Counted from the stretch's first letter, positions 7,551-17,065 are shown. The stretch: DNA of 64,000 nucleotides from Spartobacteria bacterium (GCA_947471565.1 CANIVT010000008.1:1-64000), one strand, 5' to 3'. Translations and numbers: made by a program. Notes: a model not told the origin generated them from the letters alone.

Positions 7551-10500
7551 GGGTTCCGTTTGGTTAGATGGGCTTTCCGAACAAAGAAGTCCTGGACGGT
7601 TTTCTCCATATCACCGGTCGGGACATGTCCCGTATTCGGCAACACTTGATACTCCACATCAGACCCCGCTTCCTTTGCCTCGGCAGCATACCCTTCAGTA
7701 ATCTTTCTTCGGTTAAAGATTCCAAATCTGGCATCGTCGCGGTCGCCGCAAGTAATGAGGAGCGGCACGGATTTAAGTTCGGAGAAGGGCTTCAGGTCGG
7801 GGCATCCGTCAAATCGGGTTGTCATGCTTCCGAAGCTGCTCAGTGATGCAGCAAGGCACCGTTCCGGGGCTAATCGCACAAAACCCGAGGCGAATATACC
7901 GCCCCCTCCGTATCCATGAATCAAGAATCGATCAGTGTTAACTGGGTATCGATCACCCAACCATTTCACTGCTTGAAGGAGGGTTTTCCCCGACCAGAAG
8001 GCAGCTTGTTCGTATTCATACCCTCCGCCTGCCCGTTCATTTCCAAATTCAAATTCGGGGATAAGAAGACAAATGCCGTATTCATCTGCAAAGCGCGCCC
8101 AGGAATTGGAATCCAAGATGTATTCTGCGCCGCTGTGATTGAAGGAAGGATTCAGAACGAGTAGCGGCATCTTGATCTCGGCCGATGTGGATGGTCCGAG
8201 AGGCAGTCTTAAAAGGAAGGTCGCCTTATCGCCCTTTCCCGACGCCCCTTTAATGGGAACCTGAAAAACCTTCAAGTGATCTGGAAGATCCTTTGTGGAT
8301 GAAAGAAGGCGGATGTCCCTCACGAGCCTCATGCCAACCGTGTTTAGGAATCCATCGTACTCAAATCGTAATCCCATCCCCGCAGGCCAGACATGAGTGA
8401 TGAATCTCATGGGAGGAGATTGCGTTGATGCTGCCGCTACATTTTCCAAGGCCAGCGAGAGGGACTCGGTTAAAAGGCCCTCTTTTTGGAGGCAACGCGC
8501 CATGTAAAGCCTAGCGTTCTCGCGAAGTTCTCGGGATTGCTTGGTGCTTAGAAGTGGCCCGTCCGGTATCGAAGCGACCAGACGAAACCATGGCTCTGCC
8601 TCCTGATAGTGCCTACCGTAGAAGAGGGTGCTTCCGTAGTTGAATAGAAAAGCGGCCTCCCTCTCTCCTAGCATCGGGGCCAGGGAGAGATCATCGGGAT
8701 GATACAACTCGTTCATCTTTCCAAGATGGCGAAGCGCAAACTCCGTGTATTTAGCTGCATTCAGGCCATGTCCGTCGGACATGAATGACCACCAGTCGGT
8801 TTTTTGCGTCGGGGAGTCGGCGAAACTGCCCGCGGCCGCCGCAATCTCTCTCGCTGAGATAGTTTCATAGGGGCGGCAGAATGCTTTTGTGGACTCCCAC
8901 GAATCCCAAATTTCAGTAGAAACCCGCCGGGGCATTTCCGGCCAATAATCATCGGTATACTGTGCGGGATTCTCACCTATTCTTTCAGCTGCCGCGACTA
9001 CGGTTTGGTAAAGTGACTTTTGAATGGAGTTAAATTCTTGGTCGCTGATCGAAGAGCTGTAGGAGTAGTAGCTGAGGTGTCTCACAAACTGATCCACTTT
9101 TTGTGCAAGGTACATCAATTCTCTCCCGTTTGATGCTCGGCCAAGCCATTTGGGAAAATTCCTCAAGCAATAATCCACAGTCTTTCGATATTTCATGCGT
9201 TCAGCTTTGGCATTGATCGGATCAGAAGACGGAAGGCCGAATGGAAACCCGACTTCATGAGTTGCCTTCTCGCAAAAACTCAGAAGAACAAGGGACTCAG
9301 GCGATTCATCAAACCATGAAGACGGAATGTAAGCGTAATGGCTGCCCCTTCCCAGAATATGAATGGCTGCGATGGCTTCCTGTTTCCATTGCTCTCTAGG
9401 AATCGTAAGTTTTTCCCACTCATTGCAACTCCAGCTTTCCAAGCTCCATTGCACTCCAACTTTTCCATCTTCAAGATTAATTTTGGGGCGTACTGCTGAG
9501 GGAAAAGGAGCCCCCGGCAATCCGGGAACACCCTCTATTTCACCCGCCGCTATACGCGCCAGAGTCTCGAGGTGACGTGCGCAGTCGAGGAGGTGCTGCG
9601 ACTCTTCAAACGATCCTTGCACGTTTGCTTGACCAAGGGCCTCGACGGTGGCGTGACAGGCCTTGATCCTTTCCTCAGGTGCCATTGAATCCATGGTATC
9701 GAACAGAAGCATGTATCTGGCAAAAGCTCCGGGAGCATTATCGGGATGTGACGCGACAAAGCTCCTCAGTGCCTTGATCGGATCAATTATTTCACCCGAA
9801 TAGAGAAGACCCGAAGGATCGTATTTCAGGAAGGAGGCGATCTTGTCGAGATCCAGCCAAGACCTGTAGGGGTCATTCTCGGGAAGGGATTTCCTCACCG
9901 TCTCCTTGAGGGCGTAGTTCAGAAAATTTTCCTCAAGACTGTATTTGCGGGTGAGGCTTTTCTTTTTAAATTGGTTTTTCTGGTTCGCTCCCTGCATCTT
10001 TTTGCCGATCAATGATGGATCGGAAGGGTTGGTGGTCAGCATGCGCAGCAGTTCTAGATTATTTTTTTCCTCCTCGTCCGTAATGGACTCCAATGACCAG
10101 GAATCCGGTGATATGAAATGCGAACCGATACCCCCCCCTTTTTTTACTTCGGGACGTTCTGCAGATTCGACGAGTTGATGCAGGTTTTGTCGCCATGAAT
10201 CCTTCGGATCATAGGAGGTAGTAGCCGTGGAACAGATAGTGCCGCTCAAAGTGTCAAAAAGCGTCCATTCCAGTTTTCTAGCATCAGCAAGCTTGGGAGT
10301 TGCCCTGAGGGACCAACGAGTTAGAAACCCGGGTGCTGTAAGCCACGCCTTGTCTGAACCGCCGACAATGGAATCGTATTCGTTTCGGTAGGAAGCAAGG
10401 TCAGAGGGAAGAACGATTTTGCCTGGGGCTAGGCGAACGAGTGCATCGACTGCCTTCATTTCCTGCAGGGGTTGGCTCTCCGAGCCCTGGATACCCAGAA

Positions 10501-11572
10501 AGGTGATCCCATCTGTGGGAATATTACTGCTCGGAACGGAAACACCCCGGCCCACGAGACACTCGCTTGCATAGCGCCTGACTGCATCCGCAAAAATCGG
10601 GAGCTTCAAGGCATCGTAGCACCGGGCTTCCCATTCGATCGCCTCAACGAACTTGTCGTCCAACCGTTCCGCCTCCCAAAAAGAGGAAAGTGCCGCAGGC
10701 AGATCCCCGTCCCTGTAATGTTTAATACCCTCGTAAAGTGGAGTCAGTGCTTCGATCTGGACTCTTGGTTCCAGGATGCTTGTTGGGGAGGGCTTCAGGT
10801 TTTTGTTCCGTTCAGTAAGAAGGCGAACTACCTCCTCCTGTGCCTTCATGAGTGGAAAGTCGGCCGCAGTCTCAATCCTCCCCTTCCGTGAATCGAGCAA
10901 CTGGAGGTGGAGTTGCTCTCCGTGAATCTGTCCTCGAACGAGATAGTCAGCTCCTGCCAAAGAACCACTGCTCTTGGATGAAATTCCCGATATTGAAAGT
11001 TCGTGTTCCGCAGCCGCGTGTTCGATGATGGATCTATCGAGCACCTCGAATCCCGCTGCTGCAAGACCGTCACGGATCTCCGCCGGCAGTCTGTAGTTAA
11101 TCCCGTCTTGTTCGGGAAAGTCCTCGACTGCTACCTTGACCGGCTTGCTGGAATGAATAGTTCTCTCCTCCGCTTTCTTCAGGAGATTTGCAACTTGATC
11201 GCTTAGATTTTCCCGAGGCGTTGTGCTCTGAGATAGGATTCGTCCGCTTGAGCAGTCGATGATCTCAACGGCCACCGCATCCCCCTCGCGGCGTACGGCC
11301 ATCAAGAAGTCCGCTCCCGCCAGTCTGGCGATTCGGGTATCGGGGTGGGATTGAGCAAATCCGGCGTTGATCGCCTTTTCCCCAAGAAGCTGCCTAAGGT
11401 TGCGCCGGTCGAGCAACTCTATCCCTTTGTCGGAGAGCGCAGCCACGCAAAGATCCTCAAGGTCGCGGTCTTTTCCGGCGGCGAACACCGCGACCTTGGT
11501 ATCAGCGGCCTGTGCCGTAGCAAGACTTGGCGACAGCAGCAGGAGGGTCAGAGCCCATGACGTGATCTTCAT
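7547..11572 (-). CDS. Giant secreted CsgG-like / helical / pseudo-hydrolase protein
   Basis: About 1341 residues. A signal peptide (1-23, ending TAQA) is followed by two repeats of a CsgG/LpoB-like fold (roughly 25-148 and 150-265), each with a stretch like ELLDRRNLRQLLGE or FEVLDRS and a GADxL core. A long helical, TPR-like middle (about 280-1090) follows. The C-terminal 240 residues form an alpha/beta hydrolase fold. Its nucleophile elbow reads HGYGGGG, so the position of the catalytic serine (about 1222) is glycine; the acid (GDRDD, near 1277) and histidine (NTGH, near 1316) remain. It is therefore probably a non-catalytic binding domain. The ATG at 11572 is preferred over a TTG two codons earlier. 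It lies 17 bases after the CsgG-like gene and overlaps the active hydrolase by 4 bases. I do not recognise this architecture. Confidence 0.8.
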   Translation of the reverse strand: MKITSWALTLLLLSPSLATAQAADTKVAVFAAGKDRDLEDLCVAALSDKGIELLDRRNLRQLLGEKAINAGFAQSHPDTRIARLAGADFLMAVRREGDAVAVEIIDCSSGRILSQSTTPRENLSDQVANLLKKAEERTIHSSKPVKVAVEDFPEQDGINYRLPAEIRDGLAAAGFEVLDRSIIEHAAAEHELSISGISSKSSGSLAGADYLVRGQIHGEQLHLQLLDSRKGRIETAADFPLMKAQEEVVRLLTERNKNLKPSPTSILEPRVQIEALTPLYEGIKHYRDGDLPAALSSFWEAERLDDKFVEAIEWEARCYDALKLPIFADAVRRYASECLVGRGVSVPSSNIPTDGITFLGIQGSESQPLQEMKAVDALVRLAPGKIVLPSDLASYRNEYDSIVGGSDKAWLTAPGFLTRWSLRATPKLADARKLEWTLFDTLSGTICSTATTSYDPKDSWRQNLHQLVESAERPEVKKGGGIGSHFISPDSWSLESITDEEEKNNLELLRMLTTNPSDPSLIGKKMQGANQKNQFKKKSLTRKYSLEENFLNYALKETVRKSLPENDPYRSWLDLDKIASFLKYDPSGLLYSGEIIDPIKALRSFVASHPDNAPGAFARYMLLFDTMDSMAPEERIKACHATVEALGQANVQGSFEESQHLLDCARHLETLARIAAGEIEGVPGLPGAPFPSAVRPKINLEDGKVGVQWSLESWSCNEWEKLTIPREQWKQEAIAAIHILGRGSHYAYIPSSWFDESPESLVLLSFCEKATHEVGFPFGLPSSDPINAKAERMKYRKTVDYCLRNFPKWLGRASNGRELMYLAQKVDQFVRHLSYYSYSSSISDQEFNSIQKSLYQTVVAAAERIGENPAQYTDDYWPEMPRRVSTEIWDSWESTKAFCRPYETISAREIAAAAGSFADSPTQKTDWWSFMSDGHGLNAAKYTEFALRHLGKMNELYHPDDLSLAPMLGEREAAFLFNYGSTLFYGRHYQEAEPWFRLVASIPDGPLLSTKQSRELRENARLYMARCLQKEGLLTESLSLALENVAAASTQSPPMRFITHVWPAGMGLRFEYDGFLNTVGMRLVRDIRLLSSTKDLPDHLKVFQVPIKGASGKGDKATFLLRLPLGPSTSAEIKMPLLVLNPSFNHSGAEYILDSNSWARFADEYGICLLIPEFEFGNERAGGGYEYEQAAFWSGKTLLQAVKWLGDRYPVNTDRFLIHGYGGGGIFASGFVRLAPERCLAASLSSFGSMTTRFDGCPDLKPFSELKSVPLLITCGDRDDARFGIFNRRKITEGYAAEAKEAGSDVEYQVLPNTGHVPTGDMEKTVQDFFVRKAHLTKRNP

Positions 11573-11589
11573 CGTCAAATCCGAGGGAA

Positions 11590-12537
11590 TTACGGATTGA
11601 CGATTTTGGGAACCAGACGCTCCAACAGGGTCCAGGAGGCATCCTGAAGAGCGATCTTTCCGGCCGTGGCCTCGGCAATGTCCACGGCAACGGCGTTCTC
11701 GCTGTCGGAATCAAGAAGCTTGCCGTCAGATTTTTTTATAGCCTTGATCTCAACACGGGCACGAGCAGAGACCAGTTGTCCGCGACGGGCGCCTGTCTCA
11801 CTGAATGCCTCGCCCGAGATAATGACCTCTGAGATTTTCTGCGAGTATGCCGGGTCAATTACCTCGAAGCCGAGCTCCTGGAGAACTTTCCTGAATTCGG
11901 TCTGAGCCGCGGGATCAATGGCTACGCGGCGCAGGTCCACCTCGGAGATGCCAACCTGAACGGAGGGAAGGTTCTTTCCCTTCACGATTTGTCTGAGGGC
12001 CTCCAGACGCTGTTCGTTCGTGACGAAAACAGGTATGAAGGAGGACCTCTGGGAATCCAAGAGTTTGCCGACCTTGGTCGAAAGTTCTCCGGTCGGTTTT
12101 TCCCACGATCCCTCTTTGGGAGCAGTGGCCGTCTCACCGAACACCCGTGATGTTTCCGTGCTGATGATCTTGGCCACCACGATCACGGATTCCCCGCTGG
12201 GGATAAGTCGCCCCGTAATCAAGGCTTTGGCCCCCAGCAACTTTCCGGTCTTTGCAGCAGTCGCGGGGTCGTTCAGTCCCGACAAACCCATGGTCTGCTC
12301 ACCTAGGACCTTGTCGATGTCCGCCCTCTCGATCGTCCAGAAATTACCGGAAGTCGAAAGCTGGGCGCTCAGAAGGGCCGCAGCCTCGGCGGCTTTTCCC
12401 TGAAGTTTTTCATCAGAGCTTTCAAAGTTGAGCACGGCGACGGTAAGCGGCGACGGTGAATTCGTGTTTTCAGCCCTCAGGGCGGGCAGAATAACGGCTA
12501 GAAGCCCGATGAGGAGCAGGGGTGTATTATTTTTCAT
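11590..12537 (-). CDS. Secreted CsgG/LpoB-like protein
   Basis: A 315-aa exported protein. After a signal peptide (to about residue 22, LRA), residues 30-165 match the CsgG/LpoB/FlgO style of fold: LTVAVLNFES, then FWTIERADIDKVLGEQ, then GKLLGAKALITGRL. A second, more divergent copy covers about 195-305 (VQVGISEVDLR, GFEVIDPA, ISEVIISGEAF). Family members are outer-membrane or periplasmic assembly or regulator proteins, for example the curli exporter CsgG and the activator LpoB; there is no lipobox cysteine here. The ATG at 12537 forms a 4-base ATGA overlap with the previous gene's stop, which fixes the start. Its fold matches the N-terminal part of the next gene, suggesting that the two proteins act together. 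Confidence 0.78.
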   Translation of the reverse strand: MKNNTPLLLIGLLAVILPALRAENTNSPSPLTVAVLNFESSDEKLQGKAAEAAALLSAQLSTSGNFWTIERADIDKVLGEQTMGLSGLNDPATAAKTGKLLGAKALITGRLIPSGESVIVVAKIISTETSRVFGETATAPKEGSWEKPTGELSTKVGKLLDSQRSSFIPVFVTNEQRLEALRQIVKGKNLPSVQVGISEVDLRRVAIDPAAQTEFRKVLQELGFEVIDPAYSQKISEVIISGEAFSETGARRGQLVSARARVEIKAIKKSDGKLLDSDSENAVAVDIAEATAGKIALQDASWTLLERLVPKIVNP

Positions 12538-13376
12538 GGGATTGCGGGGGTTTTCTGGATGATGTCGAACAGAAGTTTTTGGGCCTTTGGATCCTCGGCC
12601 CATCTGGCGGGTGCTGCATGGTGGATCACCATCTGGATGCGGCGATCCTGCGAGGTGAGGGTGATGTTCTCCGGTGCGGTAGGATCCTCGTGAAAAACCA
12701 TGAGCGAAGAACCGGAATCCATGGATAAGGGCGGTAGCGGAAGATCTTTGTGAAGGTCTCCCACAGCCACTGTGCCGGCTGGAAGTTTTGATGGTAAATC
12801 CCTGCCCAGATCCTCAAAGGGCACCTGCTTGAGACGCAGGAGTTCCCTAAGCCCCTTCATGTCACCGAAAAGTGAAAGATTGAGTGAGTGCCCGGCTGCC
12901 GTCTCGTCGGTGAAGCGCTTGCCAATCTGCCTAATGAACGTATCAGGATAAACCATTAAAGGAATGGAGGCTATTTCGTTCCCATCATTGGATCCGGTCT
13001 CACCGTGTCGGATCTTCAGAAGCATTAGGATGGGCTTTTCCACATCGGGAAGATCCAGAGAAAAGATCCCGGAGCTAAGTTCTTGGAATTTTCCATCAGG
13101 CTGAGTCTGAAAAGTGATGGCCTTTGCTATTGGTTCCCCAAGTTTCCCGCCGGAGAGGTAAAGGTCGGCCGCTACGCCGAGCTGTTGATTCTTTAGAAGA
13201 AATGAAACAGGCAGTTCCCTCGTTCCACCTCCGAAAACACAGCGAACATCATCGGCAGGTGAACTCGGCTTCTTTCCGACGCTGATCAGAAGGACATCAT
13301 TGGTCGATCCCAGTACGATCGCCGGAACCATCGCGAGGATGAGCGAAGACAGCCTCGCGAGCACGCTCCGTCTCAT
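12534..13376 (-). CDS. Secreted protein of unknown function in ECF operon
   Basis: A 280-aa protein with a signal peptide (1-23, ending VLGS). I recognise no domain. The sequence alternates hydrophobic and polar residues (VSFLLKNQQLGVAADLYLS, SLPLMVY-like patches), consistent with a beta-rich periplasmic or surface protein. Both ends are fixed by 4-base ATGA overlaps, with the anti-sigma gene upstream and the CsgG-like gene downstream, so it is made in step with them and probably works in the same envelope process. Confidence 0.75.
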   Translation of the reverse strand: MRRSVLARLSSLILAMVPAIVLGSTNDVLLISVGKKPSSPADDVRCVFGGGTRELPVSFLLKNQQLGVAADLYLSGGKLGEPIAKAITFQTQPDGKFQELSSGIFSLDLPDVEKPILMLLKIRHGETGSNDGNEIASIPLMVYPDTFIRQIGKRFTDETAAGHSLNLSLFGDMKGLRELLRLKQVPFEDLGRDLPSKLPAGTVAVGDLHKDLPLPPLSMDSGSSLMVFHEDPTAPENITLTSQDRRIQMVIHHAAPARWAEDPKAQKLLFDIIQKTPAIP

Positions 13377-13963
13377 GAGCGTCCTCCTTCGACTGCTTTG
13401 GCAATGACGGAGAATCCTTCAAATCCGGAGTCTTTTGAGCCATGGAGAAGCCGACGATCCGTGATGATCATTACGGATCCATCACTGCTTAGCAGAGGCG
13501 TTAACGCCGCAGTGTGACCTTCAAGTTGCAGGTTCACAGGCTGCCCGCTGTAGGTGAGAACCTGGATCAGACGCGTATTTTTCCGAAGAGTAATGAGGAT
13601 GCGCTGATCATTCGGGAGCGACTCTACGGAACCCGAAAGTTTGAGATCAAGGCGCTCGCCATCCTTGATGACTGCAAGGAGTCGGCCAGAGAACATCGAT
13701 TCGACCTCTGAAAACACGTGCAGATTCTGAGTTCGAGATCCGCTTTTCGGGAGCATGACGAGCGCTGCCGCAAATAGCGCCGCTGCACTTGCAAAAGAAC
13801 AAATCCACCAAGAGAGTCGCGAACGCTTCTTTTCATGAGTGGGATGATTCCGATACGCCGTGAGAGTACGATGGCGAGCCTTATCCCGAACGCTTTCGGA
13901 GACTGGATCGATCCTAAGGGCACGCAGGATCTGCTCTGGATTCTCTTCTTCGTTGGACTTCAT
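13373..13963 (-). CDS. Putative membrane-bound anti-sigma factor
   Basis: A 196-aa protein encoded directly after the ECF sigma gene with a 4-base ATGA overlap (13960-13963), which sets the start and strongly implies partnership. Residues 1-50 are charged and would be cytoplasmic, where an anti-sigma domain binds its sigma. A single membrane segment (SWWICSFASAAALFAAALVM) lies at about 52-71. The remaining 120 residues are predicted to be outside the membrane and may sense a signal. There is no ZAS zinc motif (HxxxCxxC). The function is inferred from position and topology. Confidence 0.7.
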   Translation of the reverse strand: MKSNEEENPEQILRALRIDPVSESVRDKARHRTLTAYRNHPTHEKKRSRLSWWICSFASAAALFAAALVMLPKSGSRTQNLHVFSEVESMFSGRLLAVIKDGERLDLKLSGSVESLPNDQRILITLRKNTRLIQVLTYSGQPVNLQLEGHTAALTPLLSSDGSVMIITDRRLLHGSKDSGFEGFSVIAKAVEGGRS

Positions 13964-14526
13964 TCGTTCACGAGTTTGCGCAGCCTGCGTTTGGCAAGAT
14001 GGATGCGCCAGGAAACAGTCGATTCGGCGCATCCCAGCCTTTGCGCCGCTTCTGCGTGGGTGCACTCCTCAAGAAAGACCAGCGCAACTGCCTCCCTCTG
14101 CTCGGAAGGCAGTGACTGCATGATGTAAAGAGCCCGTTCGCCCGCAGCATCTCCATTCCTGCCATCCCTGGCAATTTCTTGATACTGAGCAGCAAGTTCG
14201 AGTTTAGCATCGTGGGCGCGTTTTTGCCGGAGGGCATCACGCGCCGTGTTGCTGCAGATCCTATAGAGCCATGCTTGAAAGGTACTGCTGTCATGGAGGC
14301 CTCGTATCCCCCGTGCAGCTCTGATGAAACTTTCTTGAGTGACATCCTCAGCGGCAGCGTCATCGAGCATGATTCGGAAGGCAAACGCCCGAATGCGGTC
14401 GTAGTATAAGTCAAAGAGAAGACCGAAGGCAGATTCGTCTCCCGAGGCAGCCTGTGCTGCCAAGTCGGGGACGAGTGGGTAATCTTCATCGTTCGACATG
14501 CGTGCATTTTTATATATAAGACGCAT
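13960..14526 (-). CDS. ECF-type RNA polymerase sigma factor
   Basis: A 188-aa extracytoplasmic-function sigma factor that redirects RNA polymerase. Region 2 is visible as FGLLFDLYYDRIRAFAFRI followed by EDVTQESFIRA near residues 35-70, and region 4 as a helix-turn-helix (EQREAVALVF, then AAQRLGCAESTVSWRIHLA) near 138-178. The first ATG is at 14526, with AGGA three bases before it; an alternative ATG at 14499 would remove nine residues. It heads a coupled six-gene operon and probably controls its own promoter in the AT-rich 196-bp gap upstream. Bound and held by the next gene product, it most likely responds to an envelope signal. Confidence 0.9.
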   Translation of the reverse strand: MRLIYKNARMSNDEDYPLVPDLAAQAASGDESAFGLLFDLYYDRIRAFAFRIMLDDAAAEDVTQESFIRAARGIRGLHDSSTFQAWLYRICSNTARDALRQKRAHDAKLELAAQYQEIARDGRNGDAAGERALYIMQSLPSEQREAVALVFLEECTHAEAAQRLGCAESTVSWRIHLAKRRLRKLVNE

Positions 14527-14722
14527 GCATCCTGAAGATTCCTTGGGAAACTTTCGTTTTAACTGGATATTTCTTTATGAGGCTACCGTGACAGCGAAAT
14601 CTTTATTATCTCTAAAAAGTTATCGGTACGCTTTGTGTAAACGCGTATCTCTATAAATAGCAGTCAGATGTAGAGGATGCTGCAAGAGGTACCGCTTGCG
14701 ACATTGTTGGTGAAGAAGCGGG

Positions 14723-16963
14723 CTACGGTGTGACTGTTGGTGATGGACTGGGTGCAGGTCGTGATGGTTTGTTCTGCTGGGATTCCAGCAGAAGTGCATT
14801 CCGGCGATTGAGTAAAGCATTCAGGGCATCCCAGTTCTTATAGGTGCCAGTGAAAAACGCTCCGGCCCCATTACTGGCGCAGGACTCTGCAATGGCGATA
14901 TATTGCCGCCTAGCCTCTTCACTCACAGGAGTTTCGGCATAGGCGAGATCGTTAATCACGCTGCCATTGAGAAATACTGTGAGGTCATCCTTGGAGACGT
15001 TGTTGCTGGCGCAGTAATCCGGAAGTTGTGCCAGTTGTTTGAGTCCGGCTGCCAATATTAATGTCGCCTCAAGTTGCTTGCGGTAAGTTTCCATTTGCGG
15101 GAAGAACTCATTGGTTCTGAGCCCCTCGTACACTGGGGAGAGCCTCCCGAGGAAATAAGCACCGACCTTGTCGGCCTCGGCGGGATTATTCGTGGAGACG
15201 CCAAGGCCTGCTAGGAGCTTGGCATCCACGGCATCGAGGGTCTCCTTGACGCCTTTACGCTGTTGGATCTTCTCGGCAATTCGCGCTTTGGCCTTGAAGG
15301 TCTCTTCACTCGGAGGAGTCGTAATGGCGTAAATCAGGGCATAATTGAACGTGGAGGCCTGCCACGCATTTAGGGCGTTTCTGCGGATCTTGGCCGCCTT
15401 ATCGGTCTGCCCGTCGATCTGAGCAAAGAAGTAGGCGGAAAGCGCCGTCACCATCCTCGCGTTCTCATCCCCCATGGACATGAGTTGATCACGGGTCGGA
15501 CCATCACCCTGGATGAGAGGGGCAGACTTGTAGTTTTCGGTCAGGATCTGCTCCAGTCGGGTACGGATTTCCTTGGCCTTATCAGGCAGGGACTGACGCA
15601 TGGCAGCGAGCATCTGGTAGAGAGGCCCCTCGCCACGCTTGGGTTGATGCTGTTCATATCGCTGGGCGTATGCGGCACTCAGATTCCAGTCCTCTAGGAG
15701 AGCCGCACTCATGGCGAGCTCCCATGCCATGGCTTTGTTGGCGTTTTCCGGTGTGGGTGGATTCTGACCGAACAGCATAGACTTGGCCTGATCATCCAAT
15801 CCCATGCGGAGAAGTAGACCAACCAAGGGATAGGCGTCCCGTCCGCTACCCTTCTTCCCACCGGAAAGGCTTACAGCGGCCTCCTCAACCTTTCCGTGAC
15901 GTTCCAGGGCGTATCCATAAAAGTAGGGGATGCCGAATTCCCCGTAAAATCTCGAGGCAAGTCTCAGTTCCTGGAATTCCTGGTTGCTGATTTCATCAGG
16001 CGTTTTTGTCAGCGTCAGGAGAGCGGAGGAGAGGTACTTGCTATCCGGATGAGCTGCTTGAAGGGATGCCAAGGTCTTGGCGCCCTCCGCCGCTTTACCA
16101 TTCCCTTTCAGTTGGTAGGTAGCTTGAAAAAACTTCAGGATATCCGGCACCCCTTGGGGAAATGCCTTAAGCTTCTCATCCAGATCCTTGCACGCATTCT
16201 TGTAGCCTTGGGCCCAGGCGATGCATCGGGCGTGCTTGGCGACGGCAAAGGGATTGGCGGGATTATCCTTGAGGACTTCATCCCAAGCGACCGCCGCCTC
16301 TTTCCATTTTCTCTCCTGGCTGAGGGAAACGGGCGCCAAATACCGTTGATCCTCTGCAGAAATAGTTGGTGAGATGCCGGAGAACCTCGGATCCTGCTTT
16401 AGTATACCAAGAATATCGTCCCGCAGGACCTGCGGCTCTTCATACTGACCGTCGAGGCGGATGATTCCCTTCGGGTCAATCAGGTACCAGACAGGGATGG
16501 ATCCAATTTCGTAAAATTCCGGAGTCCCGTTCATCCCGGTAAAGGCACGGATCCCGTGAAAATCGGTCAGACTGTTGAACACAGCATCAGCGAGAGACAG
16601 ATCGTCATAGATCTCGACGAACTCAAAAGGCTTCCCCTCCAGATCTTTCCTGATGAAGGAAAAATACTGGGCCGTGGTTTCTGAGGAGGGGCACCAGCTT
16701 CCACCGATCTGAAGCAGCAACCAACGACCGGAGAAATCAGCAACCCTGTAAGTCATCCCATCGGTCGCCTGGAAGCTGAAGTCTGGAGCCTTCTGACCGA
16801 TCGCCGACTTGAGCTTAGCGGCAGCCTTCTTTTCGGAGGCAGGATCGGAGGGAGCTTCGGGATCTCTTGAGCCAGGATCATACTGGGCCTGAAGGTTTGG
16901 GTTAAAAGTATTCACCAGAAACAGGAACACAGCCGGCCAGACAAAGTGGGAATATCTGTACAT
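14723..16963 (-). CDS. Secreted redoxin-TPR protein
   Basis: A 746-aa exported protein. A signal peptide covers residues 1-26 (NLQA). Residues 55-190 form an AhpC/TSA or TlpA-like thioredoxin fold (GQKAPDFSF, WLLLQIGGSW, IPVWYLIDPKGII). The active site is C91-P-S-S94, so only the first cysteine of a CxxC is kept. From about 200 on the protein is helical with repeated tetratricopeptide-like units. The C-terminal tail is Pro/Ser-rich. Loss of the resolving cysteine suggests a one-cysteine peroxidase-like or non-redox role. It sits 196 bases upstream of the ECF operon on the same strand and may feed into the same envelope process. Confidence 0.8.
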   Translation of the reverse strand: MYRYSHFVWPAVFLFLVNTFNPNLQAQYDPGSRDPEAPSDPASEKKAAAKLKSAIGQKAPDFSFQATDGMTYRVADFSGRWLLLQIGGSWCPSSETTAQYFSFIRKDLEGKPFEFVEIYDDLSLADAVFNSLTDFHGIRAFTGMNGTPEFYEIGSIPVWYLIDPKGIIRLDGQYEEPQVLRDDILGILKQDPRFSGISPTISAEDQRYLAPVSLSQERKWKEAAVAWDEVLKDNPANPFAVAKHARCIAWAQGYKNACKDLDEKLKAFPQGVPDILKFFQATYQLKGNGKAAEGAKTLASLQAAHPDSKYLSSALLTLTKTPDEISNQEFQELRLASRFYGEFGIPYFYGYALERHGKVEEAAVSLSGGKKGSGRDAYPLVGLLLRMGLDDQAKSMLFGQNPPTPENANKAMAWELAMSAALLEDWNLSAAYAQRYEQHQPKRGEGPLYQMLAAMRQSLPDKAKEIRTRLEQILTENYKSAPLIQGDGPTRDQLMSMGDENARMVTALSAYFFAQIDGQTDKAAKIRRNALNAWQASTFNYALIYAITTPPSEETFKAKARIAEKIQQRKGVKETLDAVDAKLLAGLGVSTNNPAEADKVGAYFLGRLSPVYEGLRTNEFFPQMETYRKQLEATLILAAGLKQLAQLPDYCASNNVSKDDLTVFLNGSVINDLAYAETPVSEEARRQYIAIAESCASNGAGAFFTGTYKNWDALNALLNRRNALLLESQQNKPSRPAPSPSPTVTP

Positions 16964-17065
16964 GGGGTAGATGCCCTTATGTCGCGCGGGTGCATTCTTG
17001 GCAACACATTCTCCGTTTTAGCCGTGCGGCTCGAGATTTGGAGAAGGTTCGATCTTAGTGAGAGC

